Shown piece by piece: positions 34,239-42,373 of a stretch of 64,000 nt of DNA (the first letter of the stretch is position 1; every line of letters starts with the position of its first letter). The notes below the pieces were generated by a model, which saw nothing but the letters and a program-made list of their open reading frames with translations, was not told the DNA's origin and did no database searches. The translations under genes were made by a program, and so were the position numbers. The stretch covers positions 1 to 64,000 of the forward strand of contig NZ_WNZW01000001.1 in NCBI RefSeq assembly GCF_009725165.1. The letters run 5' to 3'. The stretch comes from Paenibacillus woosongensis. Lineage in GTDB: Bacteria; Bacillota; Bacilli; Paenibacillales; Paenibacillaceae.

Positions 34239-37200
34239 CTAAAAGCCAAGCAGCTTTTGTGCTGTTTTCGTTGCCGCGGCTGCTAATGATGATGGCGATG
34301 TAGTCGGAGAATTAAAGTTTTGTGTAACCGAGACGACCGTGCCGCGCACCACCGGAATTGACGAGTCTGAGCTGCTTTTTCCACTGGACGAGCCACTGCT
34401 AGAACCGCCCCCGCTCGCTACGGCCGCACTTGCTGCCATTGTTGCCGCTGTAGCCGCGTTGATCTGCGCAATCACTCCGGCAATCATGGAGGATATCTCG
34501 TCTACCTTTGGCTTAAACCCAGCGATCAACTTTTCACCTAACGTCTGTCCTGCTGCCTGATAACCTTCGCCGAATTCATCTAAGAGAACCAGTATATCCT
34601 CCTGTTGATTCTGAATGATCATTTTCTCCGCTTCGGCTTGCAAGGACTTGGCTTCCAGCAGCTTGTTATAGTGATCTTGGGCATCTAATAATTGTTGGTC
34701 TAGAGAAGCCTTTTGAGCTGCATATATGGCGTTAATGTTGGCCTGCTGCGCCTCGTACTCCTGCGCCATAATTTCCTTTTTGGCAGCGAGCTGATCTTTT
34801 ATGGCCTTCGTTTCCTCGGCAAGCTTGTCTTTAATTGCTTGCTGCTCTTCCTTGAGCGACTCCTTCTTATCCTCTAGTTCTTGCTGCCGGTGCCGCTCGT
34901 TCATCCCGGCAATTACTTTGTTCAACTCGTCTTGGAGTTGCTTCCGATTGAAATCGTCACGTTCAAACTCGATTTTAGCCGATAGCCGTTCGATCTTCTT
35001 CTGATCATCCGCGTCAAGTTCCTCGCGGCTTCGCTGTTTTTCGGCCTGGTTCATCGCGTCAAGCTCTTTCTGAATCGCTTCTACGCGAGCATTATACACA
35101 GCATTGATGCGCTCGATCTCGGCGTCAGCTGCCTTCTGGGCAGCTTCAACACGGGCGTTATAAACGGTCTTGATCGCGTCGAGTTGCGACCTCTTCCATT
35201 CCTCGTTTGCCTGCTGTTCTGCCTTGAGACGTTCTTCCTCTGCTTTCTTCTCCGCTTGGTACTTAGCCTTAAGCGCATCCTGAACGGCCTTAGCAAAATT
35301 GTTAATACTATCGATTTGAGCCTTCTGTTCCTCGGCTGCCAACTTAAGAGTTTCCAAATGATAGTCCTTTTGAAGCTTCAGGCGCTCATTCGTCTGCTTC
35401 CGGATCTCTTCGGTGATCTCCCGTTCAATAGCCCTTTTTTCAGCTGCAGTATAGCGATTGTCTGCCAGCACCTTCTCCAGATAGTTTTTATTGCTCCAGA
35501 TTTGATCGTTCAGCAACTTATCTTCGGCTTTGAAACGATCCTGCATATCATCTTTAATTTGACTGATATATTCTTTGTGCAGTAAGATTTGTTCCTGGGT
35601 TAGACCCTCTTCTAGCTTTAAACGTTCCTCGACAGACAGCCCTTCACGAGCAAGCATGTCCTCATATTCGGCCTGCAGTTGCTGCTTCGCATACTCAAAT
35701 CCATCCTTTCGCAGCTCCTTTTCACGCTCGGCTATCTGTTTCTTAACATCGTAGATTTTCTCTTCGATGGCCATACGCTCATCTGCCGTTTTCACGTGAG
35801 CTTTTTGGATAGCCTGCAAAGTCTCCAACTCGGATTCGAGGGTCATCTGGTCAAGGCGCTTTTTATGTTCAAGTTGCTTGTAAGCTTCGTCCAGAGCTTC
35901 GTTGGTGTAACTTTTAGTTTTCGATCCCGAAGATGTTTTCTTTTTATTCGCCCCCCCGCCTGTCTTTGGCACTGTAACTCCCGGAACAGTTACCGGAGGT
36001 GGTGGGAGATCCCCCGGCCTCATATCTAGTAACGCCTGCAGGCTTGCTGCCTCCCCACGCAATCGGGTTAATTCATCGTTCATGCGTGCGAGTGCAGACT
36101 CAGCGAGACCTGAAGAACCTGCGATTTCCACGATCGACTCGGCTATTTTTATGGCCGCCTCCTGCTTGGCAATTGCTGTTTGCTTCTCTTGCAATGCCTC
36201 CGTTGCCTTTGCCTGAATAGCTTGCCAAGTTTCGTCTATTTCTGCTTTCTTAGCCCCGACCAAACCCCAAATTGCTTCGGTATTAATTTCTGTTCCATTT
36301 GCAAACTGCGGAAACTGCTGGATGAGTGCTTTTTGTGCTGCTTGCCACTCATCCGATCCTTTCTTTGCTGATTTATAAGTACTTAGGAGAATTTCAATTT
36401 GTTTTACTTCTTGATGACGAACTGCAATTTGTCTAGCTTGTTCATTTATTTCTACTGCCGTTTCTCTCTGGGCGTCCTTAATAGCCTTCGTTAATACCAT
36501 TTTTGCTTGGGTAAGCTGCTCCATAGATGTAGCTGCAAGCCGGCCATTTTCATCTATGAAATCAAGCGTTACACCAACATCATTCGCCGCTTCCTCTAGG
36601 TCTCTTAAGCTAATGCCTAATTCTTTGGCTGCTACGTCTAAGGCGAGGACGTTATTACCCATCTGTGCGGCATTTGTGGCGGCCGCGGTGTCAATCAGTC
36701 GCTGATATGAGTCGGTTAGTTCATCTATCTTGTCTATCCTTTGTTGCGTTAACTCAATTTCCGACCGATCTATCCCGTTGCGTTGTATTTCCTGTAATTC
36801 CATTTGAGCCTGGGCTAACTCTTCAGCAGCTCGCTTCGCCTCATCCATGCTGTTTTTAATTGCGAAAAATGCTGTGGTCGCAGCTGCTAGTGCAGTAAGA
36901 ATCAGGCCAATTGGATTCGTTGTAAGAAACAGTAGCGCCGTACCAACACCTTTGATTACCGGGATCATTGCTGCAAAACTGGTTACTAATTTAGCTGTTA
37001 CCACCAATAAAGGGCCAGCTGCTGTAGCCATAGCTAACATACTTATTATTGTCCGCTGCATTTCCGGGTCAAGACTAGCAAACCATTTCGCGCCTTCCTC
37101 GACACTTTGAAAGAGAGGTTCCAAGGCGTCCAAAGCTGACATAATAGCCGGGACAAGAGCATCCCCCAAAGTTATAGCCGCTTCAACAATTCGGTTTCCG

Positions 37201-38585
37201 AGGATTTGTAACTGCGAGTCGGTGGTTTCATATCTCCGACTTGCCTCTTCGGTCAATGCCGTGTTTTCCTCCCATGCCCTCGTTCCAAGCTCCATAGAGT
37301 TACGAAAGAGATCCCCAGCGTTGGATGCACGAAGCAATGCGTCTCGCACACGAATTTCGGATAATTGAAGATCATCCAGCACGGAGAAGGTGTTCTCGCC
37401 CGCCGCTGACATGCGGCCTAAGCCTTCAACAAAAGAAATCAATGCGTTGGCAGCGTCTTGTTGAAATGCTGTTTTGAACTGAGCGGCTGTCATCCCTGCT
37501 GTTGCAGCAAACGTGTTTAAATTACTACCGCCAGTCATGACAGCCTGGGACATTTCAATCATGACTCGCGAGAACGCCGAACCACCGGCTTCAGCTTCGA
37601 TACCTACGGAAGATAAGGAGCCAGCGAACGCCAATATTTGAGCCTCGGTCAATCCGATCTGCTTCCCGGCCCCTGCAAGCCGAAGCCCCATCTCGACGAT
37701 CTCTGCCTCTGTAGTAGCTAGATTGTTACCAAGATCAACGATTGTGGCGCCGAGCCTGTCAAAGTTCTCCTGCGGCATTTGTGTGATGTTTGCCAGCCGA
37801 GCGAGTGATGTTGCTGCCTGTTCGGCGCTCATGTTGGTTGCTACACCCAAGTCACTCATGGTTCGCGTAAAGCCCATGATTGCCTCGTTCTTGATTCCTA
37901 GTTGTCCCGCTGCTTCAGCCACTCCTGCAATAGCCGTCGCTGATTGCGGAATCTCTTTGGACATTTGCCGGATTTCTTGGCTAAATTGTTGGAACTCTTC
38001 TTCTGTTGCGTCGATGGTCTTTCTTACGCCAGCGAAAGCACTTTCAAAGTCGATACTAGCTTTTGCTGCTGCTGCTCCAGCTCCTACAATTGGAGCTGTA
38101 ACGGTCAATGTTAACGCCTGTCCAGCAGCGCTCATTTGTTTTGCTACCGCGTCCATTTTCTTTGCAGCTTCGTCCATCTGCTTAGATGCTTTTTCCCATG
38201 CGGTGGTTTGCTTATTCAGCGCCTCGGTCGTCGCGTTCAGTTCATGATGCAACTTGTTGTACTCGGTGACAGCTTTATTAAGCCTGGTTTCAAGCTTCTG
38301 GGTCTCCCGCGCATCCGCACCTTTAGCAGTTACGGCAGCCTCGTGCTGTTGTTTGAGTTTGGCGATCCGCTGCGCTTGGATTTCCATCTGCTTACTTAGT
38401 GAATCTGCCTTTACCCTTAAACCTTCCTGAGACTTTTCATGTTCTCCCAACTTGCTAGAGGCTGCTGCAAACTCCGATTGCACAACCTTCATTTGCCTGC
38501 CTAATGCAGCCATTGACTGCTCAATACCGGTATCATCAAGGGTTATCTTCGTGACTAGATTCGATACTTCAATTTCATCTGCCAA
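34239..38585 (-). CDS. Phage tail tape-measure protein (TP901 family)
   Basis: A TTG at 38585 is the likely start (GGGAG eight bases upstream), giving about 1448 aa. Residues about 1-140 are coiled coil. A TP901-type core follows (about 145-500) with MSAAGQALTLTVTAPIVG and GQLGIKNEAIMGFTRTMSDL. Hydrophobic helices lie near 510-580, with LFLTTNPIGLILTALAA. A very long Lys/Glu/Gln-rich coiled coil (about 590-1380) and a Ser/Gly-rich tail complete it. Tape-measure proteins set tail length inside the assembling tail. Here no tail-tube, chaperone or distal-tail gene accompanies it, and it ends 36 bases from attL. It may serve another phage's tail, or be a deletion survivor. Confidence 0.88.
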   Translation of the reverse strand: MADEIEVSNLVTKITLDDTGIEQSMAALGRQMKVVQSEFAAASSKLGEHEKSQEGLRVKADSLSKQMEIQAQRIAKLKQQHEAAVTAKGADARETQKLETRLNKAVTEYNKLHHELNATTEALNKQTTAWEKASKQMDEAAKKMDAVAKQMSAAGQALTLTVTAPIVGAGAAAAKASIDFESAFAGVRKTIDATEEEFQQFSQEIRQMSKEIPQSATAIAGVAEAAGQLGIKNEAIMGFTRTMSDLGVATNMSAEQAATSLARLANITQMPQENFDRLGATIVDLGNNLATTEAEIVEMGLRLAGAGKQIGLTEAQILAFAGSLSSVGIEAEAGGSAFSRVMIEMSQAVMTGGSNLNTFAATAGMTAAQFKTAFQQDAANALISFVEGLGRMSAAGENTFSVLDDLQLSEIRVRDALLRASNAGDLFRNSMELGTRAWEENTALTEEASRRYETTDSQLQILGNRIVEAAITLGDALVPAIMSALDALEPLFQSVEEGAKWFASLDPEMQRTIISMLAMATAAGPLLVVTAKLVTSFAAMIPVIKGVGTALLFLTTNPIGLILTALAAATTAFFAIKNSMDEAKRAAEELAQAQMELQEIQRNGIDRSEIELTQQRIDKIDELTDSYQRLIDTAAATNAAQMGNNVLALDVAAKELGISLRDLEEAANDVGVTLDFIDENGRLAATSMEQLTQAKMVLTKAIKDAQRETAVEINEQARQIAVRHQEVKQIEILLSTYKSAKKGSDEWQAAQKALIQQFPQFANGTEINTEAIWGLVGAKKAEIDETWQAIQAKATEALQEKQTAIAKQEAAIKIAESIVEIAGSSGLAESALARMNDELTRLRGEAASLQALLDMRPGDLPPPPVTVPGVTVPKTGGGANKKKTSSGSKTKSYTNEALDEAYKQLEHKKRLDQMTLESELETLQAIQKAHVKTADERMAIEEKIYDVKKQIAEREKELRKDGFEYAKQQLQAEYEDMLAREGLSVEERLKLEEGLTQEQILLHKEYISQIKDDMQDRFKAEDKLLNDQIWSNKNYLEKVLADNRYTAAEKRAIEREITEEIRKQTNERLKLQKDYHLETLKLAAEEQKAQIDSINNFAKAVQDALKAKYQAEKKAEEERLKAEQQANEEWKRSQLDAIKTVYNARVEAAQKAADAEIERINAVYNARVEAIQKELDAMNQAEKQRSREELDADDQKKIERLSAKIEFERDDFNRKQLQDELNKVIAGMNERHRQQELEDKKESLKEEQQAIKDKLAEETKAIKDQLAAKKEIMAQEYEAQQANINAIYAAQKASLDQQLLDAQDHYNKLLEAKSLQAEAEKMIIQNQQEDILVLLDEFGEGYQAAGQTLGEKLIAGFKPKVDEISSMIAGVIAQINAATAATMAASAAVASGGGSSSGSSSGKSSSDSSIPVVRGTVVSVTQNFNSPTTSPSSLAAAATKTAQKLLGF

Positions 38586-38609
38586 TTCTTTCACTCCCTA
38601 AGTTTAATG

Positions 38610-38666
38610 GCTCATAGTTCGTGGAAGAAACAGAAAAGGCCCTAACCACGAACTATGGCAGGGCCT
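38610..38666 (-). promoter_or_regulatory. Two mutually exclusive hairpins upstream of the tape-measure gene
   Basis: On the mRNA strand, AGGGCC/GGCCCT (38660-38665 with 38638-38643) makes a hairpin followed by TTTTCTG, a terminator shape. CATAGTTCGTGG pairs with CCACGAACTATG (38613-38624 with 38646-38657), a perfect 12-bp repeat that overlaps the first. Only one can form at a time, as in an attenuator. It lies 25-80 bases before the start of the tape-measure gene. Confidence 0.5.
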
Positions 38667-38693
38667 CTTCCTTGGGCCTCAAATCATTAACTA

Positions 38694-38819
38694 TTATTTT
38701 TTTGATGTATCAATAACGTTGTAATTTTGGCACCTTGGGCACTTAATTTCAGCAAATCCTTTGATAAATCCAAGTAATTTTCCACAATTACTACATCGAA
38801 ACGGACGTTTAGCTTGAAT
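38694..38819 (-). CDS. Com-like zinc-finger protein, possible AUU start
   Basis: The frame encodes 41 residues with two zinc knuckles, FRCSNCGKLLGFIKG and EIKCPRCQNYN. This is the pattern of the phage Mu Com translational regulator family. There is no ATG, GTG or TTG between the upstream stop and the first Cys. An ATT at 38817-38819 lies nine bases after a run of eight Gs that could serve as ribosome site. Either AUU is used, as in infC, or the poly-G tract conceals a sequence error. It lies between the tape-measure gene and a second Cys-rich gene. Confidence 0.6.
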   Translation of the reverse strand: MQAKRPFRCSNCGKLLGFIKGFAEIKCPRCQNYNVIDTSKK

Positions 38820-38901
38820 TACTCACACCCCCCCCTTAATGTGAAAAAGTTGTCCGCGCTGCAAACGAAGGGCCCACGCCGGTCCCAAAACGCTCTGAGG
38901 C

Positions 38902-39228
38902 TCAAAATTCGAGGGAGGGGGGCATGCGTTCGCGTTCCTCGATCCTAGCCCGGAGCTCGTCCATCTTCTCCTTGATCGTCGCCTTCAGCTCTGCTTCCTT
39001 TTTCGCAGCATCCTTATGATTGTCGTTCGGATCAGCAAACCGCCTCTGTACTCTCCGTATGCGCGCCTGCAGCTTGCGTATCTCAGCGTCTCTATAAAAG
39101 GCCACATACTCACGCTGGCAATGCGGGCATTCGAAACATAGTTTATCTATGCCATCCTTGAGGTTGACCGTCTTAAACGATTCCACTTCAAATGCTTTCT
39201 GGCAGCCGGCATCACAGTGAGTTTTCAT
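38902..39228 (-). CDS. Phage protein with N-terminal Cys cluster and coiled coil
   Basis: The 108-aa product starts MKTHCDAGCQKAFEVESF and has a CxxxC pair and a CFECPHC cluster, which looks like a zinc-binding domain. A highly charged helical tail (residues 45-108) follows. AAAGGATG precedes the ATG. It is grouped with the Com-like protein in this element and is separated from 39235-39528 by six bases. Probably regulatory or structural; no specific function known. Confidence 0.65.
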   Translation of the reverse strand: MKTHCDAGCQKAFEVESFKTVNLKDGIDKLCFECPHCQREYVAFYRDAEIRKLQARIRRVQRRFADPNDNHKDAAKKEAELKATIKEKMDELRARIEERERMPPSLEF

Positions 39229-39234
39229 ATGAAT

Positions 39235-39528
39235 TCATCCTTTTCTGATATCTTTTATCCATGCTTTAAACCTGGCTTTAGCCTCCGCAATTTCAACGAA
39301 GTATTCTCCTGAATCCATTTCAGCTGATATACGAGCAACTTCTCTTTCGAATCGTTGTTTTTCTGTTTGCTGAGCCGACACGATTCCCCGTTCAGTCGTT
39401 GAGATTGGCCCTCTCGCAAGAAGTGCATGGTACAAATCCATAATTCCCGGAGGCGCCGTTCGCTCCATCCTTGCCATAACGTTAGCCCACGCTTGCTGTC
39501 CATATCGTCCAGATTGCCGCAAGTTCAT
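39235..39528 (-). CDS. Hypothetical phage protein, 97 aa
   Basis: AAGGGGG lies upstream of the ATG at 39528. The product is soluble, mostly helical and ends in a basic KAWIKDIRKG segment. I see no recognised motif. It is tightly linked to its neighbours on both sides in the late-type gene group. Confidence 0.6.
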   Translation of the reverse strand: MNLRQSGRYGQQAWANVMARMERTAPPGIMDLYHALLARGPISTTERGIVSAQQTEKQRFEREVARISAEMDSGEYFVEIAEAKARFKAWIKDIRKG

Positions 39529-39547
39529 CTTGCTTCCCCCTTCCTAC

Positions 39548-40114
39548 TTAATGCCGAAATGCGCGATGGCGCTCGATCAAAAGTGAATTGAGTAATGCGA
39601 CAACTGGATTCTGTTCAGCTATTAGGACTGGCAGCCCGAACTTTTCCTTTTGCTCTGAACTGAACTGTTCAAGGATATTGTTAGCCGAACTAGTAGCCCT
39701 GTACCAGGCATGATACATTGAGTTCAGTTCATCGACTCCCTTTGCCAGTGCATCGTGATGCTGCTTCATAGATTGGTGAATGGCAGTCGCCTTCTTCTTC
39801 ACATCATCAGCCGTGTACATCAGCAACGAGACCCGCTCCGCTTCCAGTGCCTGAATACGCGGGTTGCCTTTCAATAGGGCATTGATCGCATCGTCTGTGA
39901 GTCTGATCGTCCGCTCCGCAGCCTCCACCTGCTCTTGGAGTATCGCGATCTCTGCATCATCGGCGGCACTAGCCAGTGCCGTTAAGTATTGCTCATTCGC
40001 TTGCTCCAGATGTTTGCGGTTCTCGACTTGCTTCGCTTGAAGCTCTACAGCCTTCTCCGATCCGCGCTTTTTCTCTTGCTCGATATCCTTTGTGATTTCA
40101 GCAGTCGTTCTCAT
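39548..40114 (-). CDS. Hypothetical coiled-coil phage protein, possible scaffold
   Basis: The 188-aa product is largely helical and charged. The first 80 residues form a likely coiled coil (KAVELQAKQVENRKHLEQAN), and the C-terminal part is more globular. It overlaps the prohead protease gene by 17 bases and follows it. In HK97-like phages a scaffold or the scaffold-containing capsid gene follows the protease, so a scaffold-like role is conceivable. There is no major-capsid fold visible, so this stays a guess. Confidence 0.6.
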   Translation of the reverse strand: MRTTAEITKDIEQEKKRGSEKAVELQAKQVENRKHLEQANEQYLTALASAADDAEIAILQEQVEAAERTIRLTDDAINALLKGNPRIQALEAERVSLLMYTADDVKKKATAIHQSMKQHHDALAKGVDELNSMYHAWYRATSSANNILEQFSSEQKEKFGLPVLIAEQNPVVALLNSLLIERHRAFRH

Positions 40115-40661
40115 GGTTTAATCGTCCCTTCGTTATTGTTATAGGTTTATCCCAATCAATTCCAACAAAACGCTCGTCTCTCTTGTTTGTTGTGCAAAAT
40201 GTGTAGTCTTGTTTGGGGTGATTAGTTAAAGTTATTTCATACAGTTGAATTTCTCGTAGCTCTTGGAAAATTACCCTCTCATCTCCAGAGGCTTGGAGTT
40301 TTTTGATTTTCTCTTCATCGTCTGATACGCGAATAAGATCTTTTTTGTGGGAAAGGTAACCTATGCTACAATGACGCAATGCGTTTCGCTTAACCCTTTT
40401 ATAGCAGCTGTATGCCGCTTTATTTGTTGGCCTGAGACGGAAGAATAGGCCGCGATTATTGATGTACAGACTTAGTGTTCCATTGTCCGTACGGCCCAGT
40501 TGTTTGTCAAAAGAATGATCTTCTAGCATTCCAACCATTCCATCAGTCATGATCCCTAATGGATTCACACGTTCAAATGTGTGTGTCCTACTATCTTCGT
40601 CATAGCTCCAGCAAGGGTAATCTTCAAAAGGTATTGCGCACCCGAATATAGCTTTCTCCAA
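40098..40661 (-). CDS. HK97-type prohead protease
   Basis: A TTG at 40661 (GGGAGG eight bases upstream) is preferred over GTG 40670, giving about 187 aa. The family pattern is present: LPFED-like N-terminal strands, GMLEDHSFDKQLGR with a candidate catalytic His, and RHCSIGYLS with the candidate Ser. EIQLYEITLTNHP near residue 158 is the typical late motif. These serine proteases mature the capsid from within. The usual partners, portal upstream and major capsid downstream, are missing. Confidence 0.8.
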   Translation of the reverse strand: MEKAIFGCAIPFEDYPCWSYDEDSRTHTFERVNPLGIMTDGMVGMLEDHSFDKQLGRTDNGTLSLYINNRGLFFRLRPTNKAAYSCYKRVKRNALRHCSIGYLSHKKDLIRVSDDEEKIKKLQASGDERVIFQELREIQLYEITLTNHPKQDYTFCTTNKRDERFVGIDWDKPITITKGRLNHENDC

Positions 40662-40690
40662 TAACAACACCTCCCTTCTATAACTAATTC

Positions 40691-40810
40691 CTATTTAGTG
40701 ACTGCGCGTTTTTCCCTAATTTCCTTCACCAACGCCTCTAGCTCGCTGGTATCTCGTCCAATGCTTTGAAGATAGAGAATGAGGTTTTCAATGTCGATTG
40801 TTTTTTTCAT
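40691..40810 (-). CDS. Small phage protein, 39 aa
   Basis: ATG at 40810 has AGGAGG twelve bases upstream, a slightly long spacing. The peptide contains IENLILYLQSIGRDTSELEA, one long amphipathic helix. It resembles the C-terminal part of the 80-aa protein at 41107-41349. It begins inside the 3' end of the preceding gene. Confidence 0.5.
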   Translation of the reverse strand: MKKTIDIENLILYLQSIGRDTSELEALVKEIREKRAVTK

Positions 40811-41117
40811 CGATCCCACTATCCTCCTGACTGACATCCTTCTTAAACTTGGTGTAGAATAATTCATACTCTTGAGACAAACCGCGATCCTCTAGAAATT
40901 CAGCCATTATCTGATAATCCGAGCGAATCTCCTCTAGCAACTGTTTAGCTAATGCGGCAGAATTATCAACAACTTTCAAATAGTCTAAGAGGGCATTTTC
41001 TTGAATCTTGAGCAAATCCTCTAGCTCCTCAGGCGAAAGGTTTTCCCCATCTTTAATGCGCCGAATGTAATCGTTCCTGATGATTAAAAGTACGTCGGGA
41101 TGCAGATTATTGCTCAT
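40788..41117 (-). CDS. Hypothetical phage protein, 109 aa
   Basis: The product is acidic and helical, beginning MSNNLHPDVLLIIRND. GGGAG lies upstream of ATG 41117. Overlaps with both neighbours (41107-41117 and 40788-40810) show a compact operon. No family recognised. Confidence 0.6.
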   Translation of the reverse strand: MSNNLHPDVLLIIRNDYIRRIKDGENLSPEELEDLLKIQENALLDYLKVVDNSAALAKQLLEEIRSDYQIMAEFLEDRGLSQEYELFYTKFKKDVSQEDSGIDEKNNRH

Positions 41118-41349
41118 GATCGTCGCTCCCTTTCGGAAAGATGCTATCCAAATAAGCCTCTATTTCAGTAGTATCAGCGCCTAGTTCCCTCAAGCCGATC
41201 AATACCTTATCAATACAGATAGAACCATCCTCTGCTCTATAGCGAGAAGCAGGACCTGGAAGGTAGGTCTGAGCAGCACGCCGATAAAGGATGTCTGCAA
41301 CCCGAGCCGATCCAATACCAGCAAAGTTATTCGCCTGACTGGTCTTCAT
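41107..41349 (-). CDS. Hypothetical phage protein, 80 aa
   Basis: ATG 41349 is preferred over GTG 41358 because AAGGGTGA lies six bases before it. The C-terminal half (DKVLIGLRELGADTTEIEAY) is similar to the 39-aa protein at 40691-40810, suggesting a duplicated module. It overlaps both neighbouring genes by a few bases. Confidence 0.55.
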   Translation of the reverse strand: MKTSQANNFAGIGSARVADILYRRAAQTYLPGPASRYRAEDGSICIDKVLIGLRELGADTTEIEAYLDSIFPKGSDDHEQ

Positions 41350-41821
41350 GATCTTCACCCTTATATTTGACAGTTCGAAGAAGTATAGCTTTGAGATACC
41401 CTTCTGAACCCAACCGATTATCCAGTTCTTCTAAAACCCACCTATTCTCAGTAAATTGAATTACCTTTGTCAGTTTGTCATCCGCTTCCTTAGGTGAATC
41501 GACACTCTTGTCAATAATGATCTCTTTATACTCCCTGCATTTAAGCAATCGATCATGTGCCTTTTTGATGTCTTTTAGCAGCTCACGATAGATTTCTGGT
41601 TGTTCCTCTTGGGTAAAGGTCAAAATCTCCGTTGTGATTGGAACAATGATTTCAAAGACATCTTCGAATGTAGTTGGAGTATCAAGGGACGCCTCAAGGA
41701 TCTCCCCGTATACTCTTTCGTAAATTTCTCCGCTGCCAGCTAATGTTTCTAAAAAATCGGCGAATGCTATCGGCTTATTATCGAATGTGTAGCCACTTGT
41801 TAATTCTCTTAATTTACTCAT
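41327..41821 (-). CDS. Hypothetical phage protein, about 164 aa
   Basis: The start at ATG 41821 has AAAAGG nine bases upstream. The protein is acidic and helical, with no motif I can name. Its stop overlaps the start of the next gene. It lies between the ArpU-like regulator and the structural-type genes, an area that often holds small regulatory or packaging proteins. Confidence 0.6.
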   Translation of the reverse strand: MSKLRELTSGYTFDNKPIAFADFLETLAGSGEIYERVYGEILEASLDTPTTFEDVFEIIVPITTEILTFTQEEQPEIYRELLKDIKKAHDRLLKCREYKEIIIDKSVDSPKEADDKLTKVIQFTENRWVLEELDNRLGSEGYLKAILLRTVKYKGEDHEDQSGE

Positions 41822-41849
41822 GTTAATCATCCTTTTCTATAAATTTTAT

Positions 41850-42305
41850 TTAACAGACTTCTTGAAGCCCTTCCACCTGAATACCAAGCATTAATGCCAG
41901 AAGTACAAAAGCCCTGATCCTAATTTTTGTATAGGTGCCCACGCTAATCGGCGGGTCTAATCGCTGTGTATAAACCGTGAAATCAAAGGGTAAGTCACGG
42001 TTCATGTAGCGCTCTGTGATAACTTCTCTCTCTTCAGCTGGGAGTTGGGCAACGGCTTGTTCTATCCGTTCACAGAACGCCTGACGCCGGGCGGGCTCAT
42101 CCGCGTTATGAACAGCTGCCTGAGCTGTTGGATCACTAATGACATTGGTTGGCCCGCTCGGACGTTCTTCGTAGCTTGCTGTTACGCTGCTTTCTCTAGC
42201 TTGAAACAAGGTGTATTTAGAAAGGTGATACCGCTCAAACATGTCTTCCATCGTGTTGCGAATCTCTTTCTTTATAGCAGTGGGTAACTTATCTATAGCT
42301 CGCAT
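41850..42305 (-). CDS. ArpU-family phage late transcription regulator
   Basis: The 151-aa product looks like the ArpU/sigma-70-like regulators encoded before late genes in Gram-positive phages. Helical stretches include IEQAVAQLPAEEREVITERY. A helix-turn-helix-like C-terminal part follows, ISVGTYTKIRIRAFVLLALM. CAGGAGGG precedes the ATG. In helper-independent phages ArpU activates the terminase-to-lysis operon. Here the downstream genes are few, so its targets may be the remaining late-type genes. Confidence 0.7.
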   Translation of the reverse strand: MRAIDKLPTAIKKEIRNTMEDMFERYHLSKYTLFQARESSVTASYEERPSGPTNVISDPTAQAAVHNADEPARRQAFCERIEQAVAQLPAEEREVITERYMNRDLPFDFTVYTQRLDPPISVGTYTKIRIRAFVLLALMLGIQVEGLQEVC

Positions 42306-42345
42306 TATCCAGCCCTCCTGTGGTAGAATTGTGGTTGTCGAGACC

Positions 42346-42373
42346 AGCTTTCCACTTTTGGAGAGCTTTTTTT
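42346..42373 (+). terminator. Plus-strand terminator facing the lytic operon
   Basis: AGCTTTCCA and TGGAGAGCT form a stem around CTTT (42346-42367), followed by TTTTTTT on the plus strand only. It points against the direction of the surrounding genes, so it would stop antisense transcription coming from the attL side. Confidence 0.6.
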
